In this document: positions 34,440 to 45,888 of the stretch, one piece after another
Numbering within the stretch: the stretch's first letter is position 1
Layout of the letters: every line of letters starts with the position of its first letter
Origin: Pseudeuparius sepicola
Lineage: Eukaryota; Arthropoda; Insecta; Coleoptera; Anthribidae
Reading direction: 5' to 3'
Assembly: GCA_963920635.1 (NCBI GenBank)
Contig: OY987298.1
Coordinates: 108,071,309-108,135,308 of the forward strand
Length of the DNA: 64,000 nucleotides
The notes under the pieces: model-generated
Databases searched by the model: none
Seen by the model: the letters and a program-made list of their open reading frames with translations, nothing else
What the model was told of the DNA's origin: nothing
Translations under genes and position numbers: made by a program

Positions 34440-34960
34440 CGGCCGTCGATTACTCACCTAATTGGACGTACATCTTGGGCCGCACGTTCTCCTGCCAGGC
34501 GGCGTGCCCCACGTCGGTGAGCAGCACCAGCAGCAGCAGCAGCGCCGCCACCGGCGCGGTCCCCATGTCTCGTCCCCGGGCGGCCCTAGGCCCACACCAT
34601 GCCGCACACACCGCACTCGTGGTCCGGTCCGCGTCGGATCGGCGCGAGGCGAGCGGCGCGCGGTCACTGCACCCTCGGGGTCCGTTCCGTCGTCGCCGGG
34701 AGCGGCCGGTAGGGGCGGGACACGACGGGGAGGCGCGCGGGATGCCAGGCGTCGACTGGCGTCGGGACGCCGCGCGCGTCCCTCAGCTGACCGGCGGGCG
34801 GCGCGCGCAACCCTGGCGACGACAGCGCCGGCGGCCCGCAGCGGCGGCGCGCGCGCGCAGCGGCGCCGAAGAGGTTAGGGGCGGCTGCGTCGGGGTTGAG
34901 GGCCGGCAGATCTGGAAAGGAAAGAGGCGCGGTTGTTAACCTTTCGGCGTCGTGGTGCGG
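34440..34960. promoter_or_regulatory. GC-rich island at the semaphorin-like exon
   Basis: This is the most GC- and CpG-rich stretch of the window (runs such as GGCGGCCCGCAGCGGCGGCG near 34829). It contains the first coding exon and continues upstream of it on the minus strand. It is probably the 5' untranslated exon and promoter. The open frames on its plus strand are a by-product of high GC. Confidence 0.55.
34458..34566 (-). CDS. Sema1a: First coding exon of a semaphorin-1A-like gene
   Basis: The minus strand reads ATG at 34566 to a donor GTGAGT starting at 34457: 36 codons plus one base (phase 1). The product begins MGTAPVAALLLLLVLLTDVG, a clear signal peptide, followed by HAAWQENVRPKMYVQL. 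The PKMYVQ element at the start of the mature chain is what I know from insect semaphorin-1A just before the Sema domain. That protein is a transmembrane axon-guidance ligand acting through plexin A. The Sema domain exons are not visible at lower coordinates, so intron 1 must be long or run out of the window. A GC-rich leader surrounds the exon, and two decayed copies lie downstream. The identification rests on a short peptide, so the gene name is moderate confidence; the signal exon itself is strong. Confidence 0.65.
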
Positions 34961-35456
34961 CCGCACGGGTTGATCCGTAGGACAACGTAACAAAACTCCT
35001 CGGCTTATTTATATTCATTTTAATTGCTCTCAATTTCTGATACACACTTTTAGGAAGGGTCGTCTTTATTCGACAATGATAGGGCGAATTTTAAAAATCA
35101 CAGCGATTTTTCATGCGCGCGTGTATCAGAAATCGATCGACGCGTTTTTAAATTATTGGATTGCTCATCACAGTCACCATTCTTGGACACTTCTGAAAAA
35201 AATTGTTTTCTGATGAATTTGACACTGTGGATATTTGCGAACGGTGTTTTTGACGTTAAAACATAAAAATACATGTTCTTAATATCAGATAAAATGCTGA
35301 AAAGCAATTAATTGCAGGTCTGTGAGGATATTTAACTTATATTTTTATCGCGATAATCCTGCAAAACACTGAAAATGCAAAAAAATGTAGCACTATTCGT
35401 TAGACGACTTTAGAAGCCATTTTCGATTAACTCGAGAAAATTTTGCGATAGGTATA
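34961..35456. other. Upstream flank of the semaphorin-like exon
   Basis: AT-rich, no gene recognised. It may contain further 5' untranslated sequence on the minus strand. Confidence 0.3.
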
Positions 35457-35560
35457 GGGTGTCCCAGTTAAGGCGTTACCAGCGATTATCTCGGTATTCT
35501 TATTTAGATACCTAGATTATTAAAAGTTCCACTCTGAGAACAATCCTTTAATAGAGACTT
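35457..35560. mobile_element. Truncated AGGGTGTCCCAG end
   Basis: TAGGGTGTCCCAGTTAAGGC followed by GATTATCTCGGTATTCTT matches the solitary end at 14337. There is no inverted partner nearby. Confidence 0.5.
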
Positions 35561-35599
35561 GAGGAAATAGTCCATATCTTGAAGTGGAGTAGGAGAATA

Positions 35600-36250
35600 C
35601 AACAAAGGGGGTAAAACTTACAGTCTCAGCTCCACAAACACAGCTTCTTTAATCAACAGATCAACTGTACATAATATATGTTTCGGCCCTCCTAGGGGTC
35701 ATCTTCGGCAGTAAAGCAATACAGAGAAAATTATTTTATATTTAAAGCTTTCTAGACATGGTCAACTATGGTAAGTTGTCTACAGACAATTGACATTCCA
35801 TTCTCATCGGGTGTTCAACCGTTATGGTGACTTGGCGTCTCTTCCAATAGTAATTGAATATGAATTTCTGGTTCTTCGGAACCCCCAAGAAATCTCGCTA
35901 TAAACTTCTCAAGTGGTCCCTTATATTGCCTAAGTCTGTTATTCACGACTACACAATTCCTCATGACGCCTCGATACAATTAAAAAGATTTTACTTATAT
36001 CTACGTTTTTAATGTTTTGACAAAATCTAATTATCATAATAATTTATTACATATATATTAATTTTCCACACTCACTTACTATAGTTAACCATGTGTAGAA
36101 AGCTTTAAATATAAAATAATTTTCTCTGTATTGCTTTACTGCTCCTAGGGGTCATCCCCTAGGAGGGCCGAAACATATGTACAGTTGATCTGTTGATTAA
36201 AGAAGCTGTGTTTGTGGAGCTGAGACTGTAAGTTTTACCCCCGTTGTTGT
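35600..36250. mobile_element. Inverted terminal-repeat pair of a Penelope-like element
   Basis: GGGGGTAAAACTTACAGTCT at 35607 is mirrored at 36222-36243. The arms run about 180 bases and include TCAACAGATCAACTGTACAT and a hairpin of the form GAAGATGACCCCTAGGAGGG then CCGAAAC (minus strand at 35719-35688). The right arm (about 36139-36173) has the same stem with an altered left half. It directly precedes the Penelope-like coding relic, as expected for that element class, whose long terminal repeats are often inverted and carry hammerhead-type hairpins. Confidence 0.7.
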
Positions 36251-36262
36251 CTTTAATAGAGA

Positions 36263-36861
36263 GTTAAATATTATTTCTCAAATTGCTTCACAACATAATT
36301 ACGATCAGAAATTATTTAATAAATTATTAGTAAAAAAACAAAATAAAATAATTCAAAATTCTGTTTACAACATGGGAAAGATCAGCCTCCTGCTCAAACT
36401 GCAGTGTATTCTAATAGTATAATAAATAATTAATTATACCTATTCCATTAACCTTTCATGGCCCTGTAAGTTATAAAATTTCCAATATTTTCAAAAAATA
36501 CGTTAAAATATCCATTAAAAGTTCGAGTTCTTTGGGTAAGTTAATGTTTAACAATAAAGATAAGACTGATCCAATGGATCTTAAAGGTGTTTATAAACTA
36601 ATTTGTTGTACATTGAAATGTTTATACATTGGTAGAACTTTTCGTAATTTTAGAACTAGATTAAAAGAACATCAAAGGGCTCTGAGCCCACTTTCAAGTT
36701 GTTTCTCACATTTTTATAAACATTTATTTAATAATCAGCATGATTTTAACCCGGAACTAGATTTTAAAATTTTACACATAGCTAATAAAGATTGTTTTCT
36801 TAATAATTTAGAATCATTTGAAATACTTAGATATGCAAAATTGAATAATGAGAAAACATAA
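36263..36861 (+). pseudogene. Penelope-like element relic with GIY-YIG endonuclease domain
   Basis: The first segment (36263-36420) reads ELNIISQIASQHNYDQKLFN..., like the linker after the Penelope reverse transcriptase, and ends in stops. After a frame change, 36436-36861 reads LTFHGPVSYKISNIFKKYVK..., then GVYKLICCTLKCLYIGRTFR with the GVY-x10-YIG core, and RNFRTRLKEH with the conserved Arg. It ends NNEKT, stop. In an active element the domain nicks DNA to start target-primed reverse transcription. The RT palm is missing, so this is a 5'-truncated, broken copy. Confidence 0.85.
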
Positions 36862-37530
36862 AATTCACAAATAAATTTTAAATCATCCCCAACTTTCTGA
36901 TGTCTTTGAATAATATTAGTTACCTGTGTTTGGTGTCGGGTTAATGATTTGTCGTTTTCTCTTTATTTTTCTGAAATATTTGAAGTTACCTGTGGTTGCT
37001 AAGTCTCTCTATAGACTTAGTTCTCCATTTTCGCTAATGGAGGGCGCTGCTCGTACTAAAATTTGTATCCATTAGGTTTTTTATTATAAAAAAATGTTCC
37101 CGAACTGATTCTAAACATCTACAGCTATTAAGCCACCGAAAGTGGATAGACCGAATAATATTTTAATCTCCTTTGTCTTAGTTTGTCTTTACTTTTACGG
37201 TAGTTGTGTGATAGCCGCTAGTTAAGTGCGATGACTATATAGGTACCTCAACTATAATAGAGCTGTACAGTGTACACTATACACTTGATGATATTTGTAA
37301 GTTGATTAATAATTAATATAGGTTATAAATATTTATAGATTATATAGCTGGTATTGCTGTTGGCTGTTTGTGACTTAGTTTTTCTGTTTATTGTATAGTT
37401 CTCCTTACGGCAGAATGCGTGCGACGTAAGGGGGAAGAACTCGCAAATATTATAGAATTAGTCACAGTTCAGGGGCGTAGCTCAATTTTGTGTAACTCAC
37501 TGACTTAATTTTCATATAATTGTTATTTAA
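36862..37530. other. 3' flank of the Penelope-like relic
   Basis: No gene. It could include the element's 3' untranslated region. Short palindromic phrase around CTCCATTTTCGCTAATGGAG at 37022. Confidence 0.35.
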
Positions 37531-38004
37531 TTTATTGTTAATATTATTCTTAACGATGATGCCTTAGACTGTGGAGGAAGGCAAACCCTTATAACATGGG
37601 CAATTATTTCTCAAGCTTGAGAATGCAACGTTCTTCCCTGTTTACTCATTTTGCAAGCATTAACTCCCGAACATACGAAACGCCACTGAGCTCTATGAGC
37701 CGGCGGAAAAAACTTGCCAGCGGCCTAAAAAATGAGGTCTGTGTGGTAGACCAAATACGCAGTTAATTTTACGTACTATAGAAACAGGCACAAAACGCGT
37801 TGGCTAACTGCTTTTGTCAGCCTACTGCTTGGTAGAAGTGCTGTGTTGCCGTATTTCAAATTTATTGTTAATATTATTCTTAACGGTGATGCCTTAGACT
37901 ATGGAGGAAGGCAAACCCTTATAACATTGGCAATGATTTCTCGAGCTTGAGAATGCAACGTTCTTCCCTGTTTACTCATTTTGCAAGCATTAACTCCCGA
38001 ACAT
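37531..38004. repeat. 144-bp direct repeat separated by 186 bp
   Basis: TTTATTGTTAATATTATTCT at 37531-37674 recurs at 37861-38004 with about six differences. Both end TTAACTCCCGAACAT. The 330-base period suggests a tandem pair with the second unit truncated, possibly element terminal repeats. Confidence 0.9.
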
Positions 38005-38955
38005 TCTTTAGACACGTTTTCTTTCGTGCTTTGGACTATAGCTAATTTAGCCTGATGATGTAACTTTGAGAGTTACGAATAAAAATAGAAATTTTGGGGC
38101 AAAAGTCTATTTATTTGTTTTCTTGTATCCTTTTTGGACAATATGAATAACCCACATGGGGTCCCTCTCCAATTTAGATAAAGTACCTATTGTTATACTT
38201 AGCATTTACAGGTTTACTTATTGTTTCATTTGTTAAAAATATTTTTTTAGTAAACGACACATTGCAGCCTGCATGTTTAAGCACTTTGTTGCTCTTTTGA
38301 TATGCAAACAATCGATTATCGAGATTTGAAGGGCATAGACAAACTAATAAATGCATTTGAAAAAATGGCCTGGTCCTTAATATTCGTTGATATTCTATCT
38401 AATAAGCGAGATTCCAAATTAATATAAACAATATTATTCCTTTCGAACCTTGGAAATTGATTTGTACTAAAAATCGCAGGTCCTAAAATGCATGGCTATA
38501 TGAATCCATTCTCGAAGTTATCACCTCGGTTATCACTTCCTGAGCAGCAACTTCAAATTGCTTTGTTTGTTCAAAATTCAGTAGTAGTGGAGTGGGAAAT
38601 ACAAAAGTGCTGTGGACTTCTTTAAAAAACCAAGGACGTAGAAATTGTTTTTGAAAAGGGGACGTGTCCTACCTTGCCGTACTTCACTGGTTATGACCAC
38701 ACAACGTTGTTAAATTCATTTTATTGCATTTTATACCCACATACTGTGTAACAAATTTTAAGTTAATATCATTCGTCGTTAATAAGATATTAAAACCCCT
38801 TTTAAAAATAAACTTTAACGACCTGTATTATTTTATCACAGACCTATATAGCTTAGGTCTGTGATTTTATTAAGCATTTCCGGACCCATGTTGATCACAT
38901 GAAGTTTTTATGGTTTTTATGATTTACCACTGGGACACCCTGTATAATAAACATA
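38005..38955. other. Unassigned stretch with hairpin motifs
   Basis: Contains a hammerhead-core-like hairpin at 38052-38079, a perfect small hairpin ACAGACCTA..TAGGTCTGT (38841-38866), and an isolated element end ACTGGGACACCCTG next to TA at about 38943. No gene. Confidence 0.4.
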
Positions 38956-40474
38956 CATGGTGTCCTAGAAATAAGAGCCAAAATTTTAACCACGTATAGT
39001 TAACGCGCGCTAAGCTGACACTCTAGAAACTCGGCCTAAGCGCGTGAGACACATAATAATTAGTTTAGTATGCGACGTTTAGACTAAGGTTTTCAAGTGT
39101 CAGGTTAGCGCACGCGGACTGTATGAACCACTCATGTAGAGCAACAATTTTTTCCATTTTTTTTTTTTGGGAAGCCTTTTAGTATTCGGTAAATAATTTG
39201 AAATTTTTAATGATTTCTGGTTCCCACCATAAGTCAAAATTCTTGGTTGATTAAATATACAGGGTGTTTCCTAAACATGCGGCACAAATTTAAGGCGACA
39301 TTTCTTGGGTCAAAATAAGAAAAAAGCCCTATAAACATATGTCCAGAATCGCTTCACTTCCGAAATACAGGGTGTTAAAGTTTAGTAAAAAAATCTTTTT
39401 TTGTTACTATCTAAGAAACGCTAGGGCCGACTTTATTAAAATGTTTATAGTTTCTTAATAATTTTATGGGTATCTTTTAGCCATATTAGAGTTGATCCGG
39501 AAATTCCAGGGGAGTGTCCATGTGGCAGGTCACTTGGATTTTACACAAAGAAATAACGTCCAGTAGATTTTTGCATAATTGAAAAGTAAATAATAACAAA
39601 ATAAAATCTCTGAAGTTTACATTTTTCTTTCTCGAAAGCGAAGGGGTATACGAAAAAATTAAGGGACAAAAAGTTGTATTTTTAGTTGCTTTATTCAAAA
39701 CACTTCTCAGATAGTAATAAAAAACCGTTTTTTTTTTACAAAATTTTTACACCCTGTATGTTGGAATTGAAGATTATGGATATCTGCTTATAGGAACTTT
39801 TTCTCCTTCGGATCCAATAAATATCTCTTTAAATGTATGCCGTATGTTTAGGAAACGACCTATATAAATAACATACGTGATAATAGAAAACTACAAAGAA
39901 TAGCGGCGAATTAGGTTGTCAAATTCCTATTCAATATTTCAAAATAAAAACATCTGTGATAAACTAAGTATGAAAGGATCGACATTACTAAAACTGCACA
40001 CTTTTTGCACACTTTTTTGCAAGACCCCAGATGTGCTAGTGCTACGCGTAGAATAATTTGCAACACTTCTAACAATACGAATGTCTGCCGCGATCGGAAA
40101 AATTTGTTTCTTCGAAGTGCTTGTACAACAAGAACAAAAATGTGCGACGTGCGTCTATTCGGGAGTTGTTCTGTATACTTCCTACGAGCCTGCAGATAGT
40201 TTCTCCGTAAGCTAATATCATAGTAGTGAATTCGTTGGCCGGCATTACGGCATTGTCATAAAACTATCCGCACCTTACTTAGTCGAAACTCGTATACACA
40301 TATTGTACATTAGTACATTTTATCGGATGACTGGCAGAAGGCAGAAGGAAAAATATGTAGTGAATCACCGATTCCTATTTAGATTTCGGAAAAATTCATT
40401 TTAAAAAAGTTGTTGCTTTTGACGAGTTAAATATGCGTGGTTAAAATGTTGGCACTTATTTGTGGGACGCCCTG
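38956..40474. mobile_element. Mariner-like TIR element, 1.5 kb, with nested element
   Basis: CATGGTGTCCTAGAAATAAG and, in reverse from 40474, CAGGGCGTCCCACAAATAAG continue into AAAATTTTAACCACG on both sides; TA flanks. It is interrupted by a second element at 39260-39860. No intact frame. Confidence 0.75.
39260..39860. mobile_element. Nested mariner-like foldback, 0.6 kb
   Basis: CAGGGTGTTTCCTAAACATG at 39260 is mirrored by CATACGGCATACATTT-type sequence ending at 39860. Inner arms share CCTATAA and an ACACCCTGTAT block at about 39748. It lies within the 38.96-40.47 kb element. Confidence 0.75.
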
Positions 40475-40801
40475 TATATCTGTATTCATAGAAAGACAGT
40501 ATTTATCCTACAGCGGCACTTAATTTGTTTTTTTTTTACTACTAACCTGAGAAGTCACCATTATTTACCTAATTCCTCTAATGAGAAATACCTCGAGAAA
40601 TATCTACCTAATATTTCTCTCCCTATTAGGTAAATAATGATAATAAATAAAAGACCTAGGTAAATAATGAAATATTTTCTATATGACATTTAAAAATTAG
40701 TTTCATTTTATCAGCTTGACAACTGAACTCCCAGGCTATATACTTCTGATCAAATATGTAAAATATGGCAATATTTCAATGTTAGTAGTAAAAAAATTTT
40801 T
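40475..40801. repeat. Stretch with repeated CATTATTTACCT hairpin motifs
   Basis: CATTATTTACCTAA at 40559 returns inverted as TTAGGTAAATAATG at 40627 and AGGTAAATAATGA at 40660, giving small overlapping hairpins. Confidence 0.6.
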
Positions 40802-40892
40802 TATACACTTCGGTTGAGAAGGCCATTATTTACCTCGCATATTATATAAAAATGCTCGTTAAATAATGTCTCACTTCTCAACCTAAGTGTAT
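40802..40892. mobile_element. 91-bp palindromic mini-element
   Basis: TATACACTTCGGTTGAGAAG and its inverse CTTCTCAACCTAAGTGTATA enclose a second inverted pair, CATTATTTACC/GTTAAATAATG. The motif CATTATTTACCT links it to the hairpins just upstream. Confidence 0.8.
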
Positions 40893-41456
40893 AATATAAG
40901 TATTATTAGAGTAAGGTATCGTGGGGCTTCACATTGACATCCTTTCATCGGTCCATATCGTTTAACCAAAATTGCAACCGCCCTTATCCTCACCGGGCTG
41001 ACGCCGAAATTGTCGCATCCGTTCTATCGCCGTCGCAAATTGGCGATGGCAGCGCGGCGCCTAACCCGAGCGGGCCACTAGTGCTTCGCGGGGCGCCCCA
41101 TCGCAATTTGTTATTCCGCGTAAATATCGAGTAACGTTTCACGAACCCCCTATGTATGCAAATCGGCGGGGCCCAGCCCTGCGCCCGTCCCCTCGCTTTC
41201 CAGCCGGGATCCACCGACCGATGCACCCCTAGGGACAGCAGGGGTAGGGAGAACGGATGAATACAGTGGCTGTGTGCCAAAATGCATTTTGTAGTAATTA
41301 TCACATTTGTACACATATTATATGTAAAAGCGTGGAAGGGCCACCTACTTGTAAAAAGGTTTATTTTCAATTTTTCGAAAAAAGTCATTCTATATGAAAA
41401 AAAGTTTGCATGTCCTTAAAATAAGATTGGCATGGAAAAAGTTAACTTTACTTATA
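40893..41456. other. Unassigned stretch with GC-rich block
   Basis: 40976-41250 is GC- and CpG-rich (GCGCGGCGCCTAACCCGAGC and similar) in AT-rich surroundings. Frames on both strands have no recognisable domain. Possible promoter or conserved non-coding block. Confidence 0.35.
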
Positions 41457-42682
41457 CTGGGTGACCAGAAAATTGAAAAAACGTTAATTACCATAAGAGT
41501 AAACTGTCTCTATTTGTAGAGATACTGAAAAAAGTTACGAAGAAAATTTATTCAGCGTGGTAAGTTACTTGGGTGTACATAATTTCAAACCATTAGGCCT
41601 ACTTTGATTTTTTTATTTTATTCTCATTTTTTTAAATAAATGGTTTTCTGTAAATAGTATGAAAAAACTGTATTAATAGAAGTTACTAAGAATGGAAAAC
41701 TGCCCAAGATGGCAAAATTTAATAATTCTAGGCCTACTTTGTATTTTGGAAAATATTGGAGCATTGTCAAAAAGGTTTTCATAATACACAGTTTCCTAGT
41801 CCGCGTTACTTTTATTTATACAGTTTTGTCGGACTACCCACAGAAAATTATTTAATGGAAGAAAAACAAGAAAAACAAGAAAAAATCAAAAAATAAAGTT
41901 GGTCTGACCCATTGAAATGTTGTACAGGGTGGGCCAAATTGGACACTTTTAAAGGGAAACTCCTATTTTTAACGGAGCTAGACAAAAACTGATATCGGTG
42001 TCTGAGGCTCATTTTGTATGATAAACTTAATGGCGAAAACCGCAAATTGATATCTGTCACTGTTCTTGGGTTACAGGGCGTTTTTGGAAAATATACATTT
42101 TCAAAAAGTGGCTGTAACTTTTTTCAGGTTGAAAATTTTGTGTTTCTGTAAAAACATTTTTTCTAAATCATTTTTTTTTCAAATCAATGGTTTAAGAGTT
42201 ACTGATGAAAAAGTTATTTTTCAAATGGAATACCCTCTATATTTTTGCATTTTTTAATGGAGTAAAAAGTACCATTCCAAGAACACTTAATGAGTTATTA
42301 CTTAAGTAATTTTTTTCATCAGTAACACTAAACCATTGACTTAAAAAAATGTAGTATCTATCCTACATAAAAAGTACTTAGAAGTGTTTTTACAGAAACA
42401 CAAAATTTTCAACCTGAAAAAAGTTAGAGCACTTTCAGAAAACGCACATATTCGAAAAACACCCTTTTTGTTTATCATACAAAATGAGCCTCAGACACCG
42501 ATATCAGTTTACGACTATCTCCGTAAAAATAGGAGTTTGCCTTTAAAAGTGTTCAATTTGGCCCACCCTGAACACCTAAGTAACTTGCCACGCTGAATAA
42601 ATTTTCTTTATAACTTTTTTCAGTATCTCTACAAATAGAGGCAGTTTACGCTTATGCTAATTTCAATTTTCTGGTCACCCAG
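41457..42682. mobile_element. CTGGGTGACC foldback with nested element
   Basis: CTGGGTGACCAGAAAATTGA at 41457 and its inverse TTCTGGTCACCCAG ending at 42682, TA on both sides. The arms match for about 110 bases through AAGTTACTTGGGTGTAC. A second element occupies 41935-42570. Confidence 0.85.
41935..42570. mobile_element. Nested CAGGGTGGGCC foldback, 0.64 kb
   Basis: CAGGGTGGGCCAAATTGGAC and the mirrored GGCCCACCCTG at 42570. Long arms include CTGATATCGGTGTCTGAGGC and its inverse. It inserted inside the larger element. Confidence 0.85.
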
Positions 42683-43740
42683 TATAAGTATAATGTACAC
42701 TCTTTCCATGTCAATCTTACTGTAAGGACAAGCAAACTTTTGTATTAACAATACCTTTTTGTCGAAAAATTTAAAATAATTTTTTTACAATTATTATAGT
42801 TAAATCCATCCTGTGACACACTGTATATAGGATTTTTATACATTTAAATTACTAACAAATAGGTCAAAACCAATGAGTAAATCAGATTATAAAAACCACA
42901 TCAACCATGAAAGTGATATTACAAACAACGTTAAATGGTTTTGGCAATTAGTACCAAAATTAATGAAGTATAATGGTACCGAAGCTTCTTTCGCACAGGA
43001 CATTTGCGATTTAGTCGCAAAGTGTTTTCTGCAGCAAAATAACCAAACACGGGATTTACAATTTGGATATGGAATAAACAGATTTTTTCTTATAAACATG
43101 CATCGAAATCCTAACGGTTATCGACATAAAAATTTATTTTTTTGTTCGAGTTTTCTTTTATTTTTCCTAAAGGAAGACAGTTAAGGCAAACACATATGGT
43201 ACAGTTTAGACACTCATTAAATACTATAAATTAAAAATAATTTAGCAAATCTACTTCCACTGGTGCCTGAGAGACGGGGGGTCAACAATCATATTTTTTA
43301 TTAACAAAATGGTACGCCACTGGAAAAGTAATAATTTTTGCCTTCACTAAATTTACCAATCAATTCTAAGAAATAAACTATTCTTGACTTTTTTTCGAAA
43401 AACGTATGTACCCTTTTTGAAAAATTCACGTTTGTGCGATTTATTTTTTAGCAGAAGAAAATCAAAGTAGGTCTAGACTTTCGAAATTTATGCACACCAA
43501 CTGAGTTTTTTCCGAACAACTTTTCAACATTTGGTCCTAAAATGTACAAAAAGGTTGCACCTATCTTCAGGGGTCGGATCTAGTATAGCCCCCCCTTCTT
43601 TTGGAAGAGGTTTTATACGTATCGCATTTTTCAAGAGAAAAGTTTGTTGTACAGCATAATAAGTCAACTTACCTGTCATGTAATTAGTATTAGGTCATAC
43701 GTAATCTTCTTTGTCGTACCTAGGTAATTCACAAAAACGT
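42683..43740. other. Unassigned stretch
   Basis: Contains an isolated element end (TGTGACACACTGTA, about 42812) and a 103-codon plus-strand frame at 42873-43184, beginning MSKSDYKNHINHESDITNNV, of normal amino-acid mix but unknown to me. It could be an orphan exon or a chance frame. Confidence 0.3.
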
Positions 43741-43749
43741 CACAAATCG

Positions 43750-44105
43750 TGCTTTGAACATTGTATAGTAATGTTCACGACCCAAAATGTTTTCTTTGGT
43801 AAAACATTGTACAGTAATGATGCCCTATTGTTTTTACAAAAACTACCTAGGTAAATCGTCCATCGAACATTGTAGAGCAATGTTGACGACCCAAAACGTT
43901 TTCTTTGGCAAAACATTGTGCAGCAATGATGCCCTACTGTTTTTACAAAAACGACAAGGTAAATCTCCAATCGAACATTGTAGAGCAATGTTGATCACCG
44001 AAATGTTCTCTTTGGCAAAATATTGTGTAACAAAGATGCCCAATTACCTTAAAAATGGCACAAATCGTCCTTCAAACATTGTATAGCAAAGTTGACGACA
44101 CAAAT
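43750..44105. repeat. About 108-bp minisatellite, 3.3 copies
   Basis: AACATTGTA(T/G)AG(T/C)AATGTT recurs at about 43758, 43867, 43975 and 44077, with TTTTCTTTGG(T/C)AAAACATTGT between. Each unit contains two imperfect dyads around AACATTGT. Frames here are by-products. Confidence 0.92.
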
Positions 44106-45888
44106 CCTTCTGAATCTAACGACGATTCCTCTATTATTTGTTCTATGTTATAATATTCTTCCACTTAATTTCTTTTCCTTGTTTCGGCATGTCTAATATC
44201 TGTTTCTAACTTCACGTGTTGTCGCTTGCTCACTATAAAACGCAATGGAAGGTCTGGCGCGAGTGATGATTCATATAGACGGCGAGCGAGATGCATTTTG
44301 TTTGTGTCTTTAGGGGATAAAAAATAGTTGCTAGTCGCACAAAAAGGCGTTACGACTTGTCGGTCTACGAGCACTTGGATAAAATATAATTTATTAAATA
44401 CTACAAAACATCAACGAATGGATCTTTACATACATGATATACCTGCCTACATTAATAAACGAAAAATAATTATAACATACATTTAAAAATAGACTGACGT
44501 ACTTTAATAATTGCTATAATTTTATCTTCGGTATTAAAACACATTTTTTCTTCCTCCTGGATAAAAAGTTCTGACCCACATGACAAAAAGTGTAACTTAG
44601 GCCCCCGAAAACATTAAAATTTTCCATATGTTAACCCTAGAGACCACTCGTAAATTTCCCTTCATTCTACTCAGCATCGATGTACTTTTCAACCCTCTTC
44701 GAGGCTTGTATGCGAAAATGGGGCACCTAAATCTGTCACTATCTGACGGTCTATTTAGTTTCTTGCTTCTTCTAAACTTTGCTTTTTTTGGATAGCACTG
44801 CACTGACGGTAATTAACAACTTGTGGTACATGTACATGATTGCCCTTGTTCCTTTTTTGGAGTAGAAGCCCAACGGTTACTTATTATTTTTGAACACAGA
44901 GGTTAACTTGCTCGGTTAACCGTTTATGATTTGAATTGTTTCTATATTAATTCAAATTATTTTAGCAGTATCCGTAGCTATTACTGGTTCTGGCTCCTAA
45001 CCTAGAGTAGTCTGAATCTGCAGATCCAAACGTTCTGTTAACGATGGCGATTTTGCAGATATTTTCTAAAAAACAAGGAAAGTCTGTGGTCCGAAAACGA
45101 CAAGTAAACTATTTTAGAATTAGCGAGTTCTTATATTTAGCACTTGATGTAACACACGGAAATCGGCAACACTACAAATCTTATGTTTGCTTTGTCTAAT
45201 GATCTCAAATAGTTGTAGTTTAATTTAGTTGCACAGTATGGAAGGCACCTGCCTCCAGTTTCGCCATAAATATCGGAAAAATGCCTAGTAGTGTAATCAC
45301 ACGCAATACAAATAAACGACTATAACCGTAAGCATGTATACAACGTGAACGTGGCAAGAACAATTCGTAGAATTTCAATGAGCATCCCCACGCCCTTATT
45401 CGTCCTATACGAGCCTCATGACAACGTGTAATCTGAGATATCCAGAGGTCCACATTTAATAGCATTTGGTTATGAATGAATAGCTTCGTATGGAAACTGC
45501 AGAATATGCGAAATGAATACGCGGTGCATAGTCAACAGCCGGGCGTACTAAATATGTATAGAACAAGAGCATGGGCGCGCACTATAAATTGAAAGGGGAA
45601 TAAGCTTCTTTATGATATTGTTTTAGATAAGTTAGTAAGTGTACGTACCATACATGATTGAAAGCGTTAATACTAAAGTTAAATTAACAAACTCCTTTTT
45701 ACCACATTTCCGTTGTGATTAAATTTCATCATTCATTAAGAAAGGCAAAAAGATATTCTTTTAATAAACACTATTCCAGATATAAAAGAATGTTCTATAA
45801 TAGATTTAGGCAAAGTAAAGACAATGATTGCTGACTGACAAATTCTTAACGTAAGCTATTTTAAATTAAAAGGATTGGGAACTACACT
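44106..45888. other. Unassigned stretch
   Basis: No gene or clear repeat is recognised over 1.8 kb. Minus-strand frames at 44597-44803 and 45220-45465 have no known domain. Confidence 0.35.

Noticed and set aside
34462..34993. Frames of 109-154 codons in the GC island, both strands
   Set aside because: High GC removes stop codons; the composition is Arg/Ala/Gly/Pro-rich in all frames, and the minus-strand signal exon explains the only meaningful part.
42873..43184. 103-codon frame starting MSKSDYKNHINHESD
   Set aside because: The composition looks protein-like, but there is no recognisable domain and no splice or promoter evidence; it is not called as a gene.
43740..44086. Frames of 82-99 codons with internal repeats
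   Set aside because: They are shadows of the 108-bp minisatellite, with similar frames on both strands.
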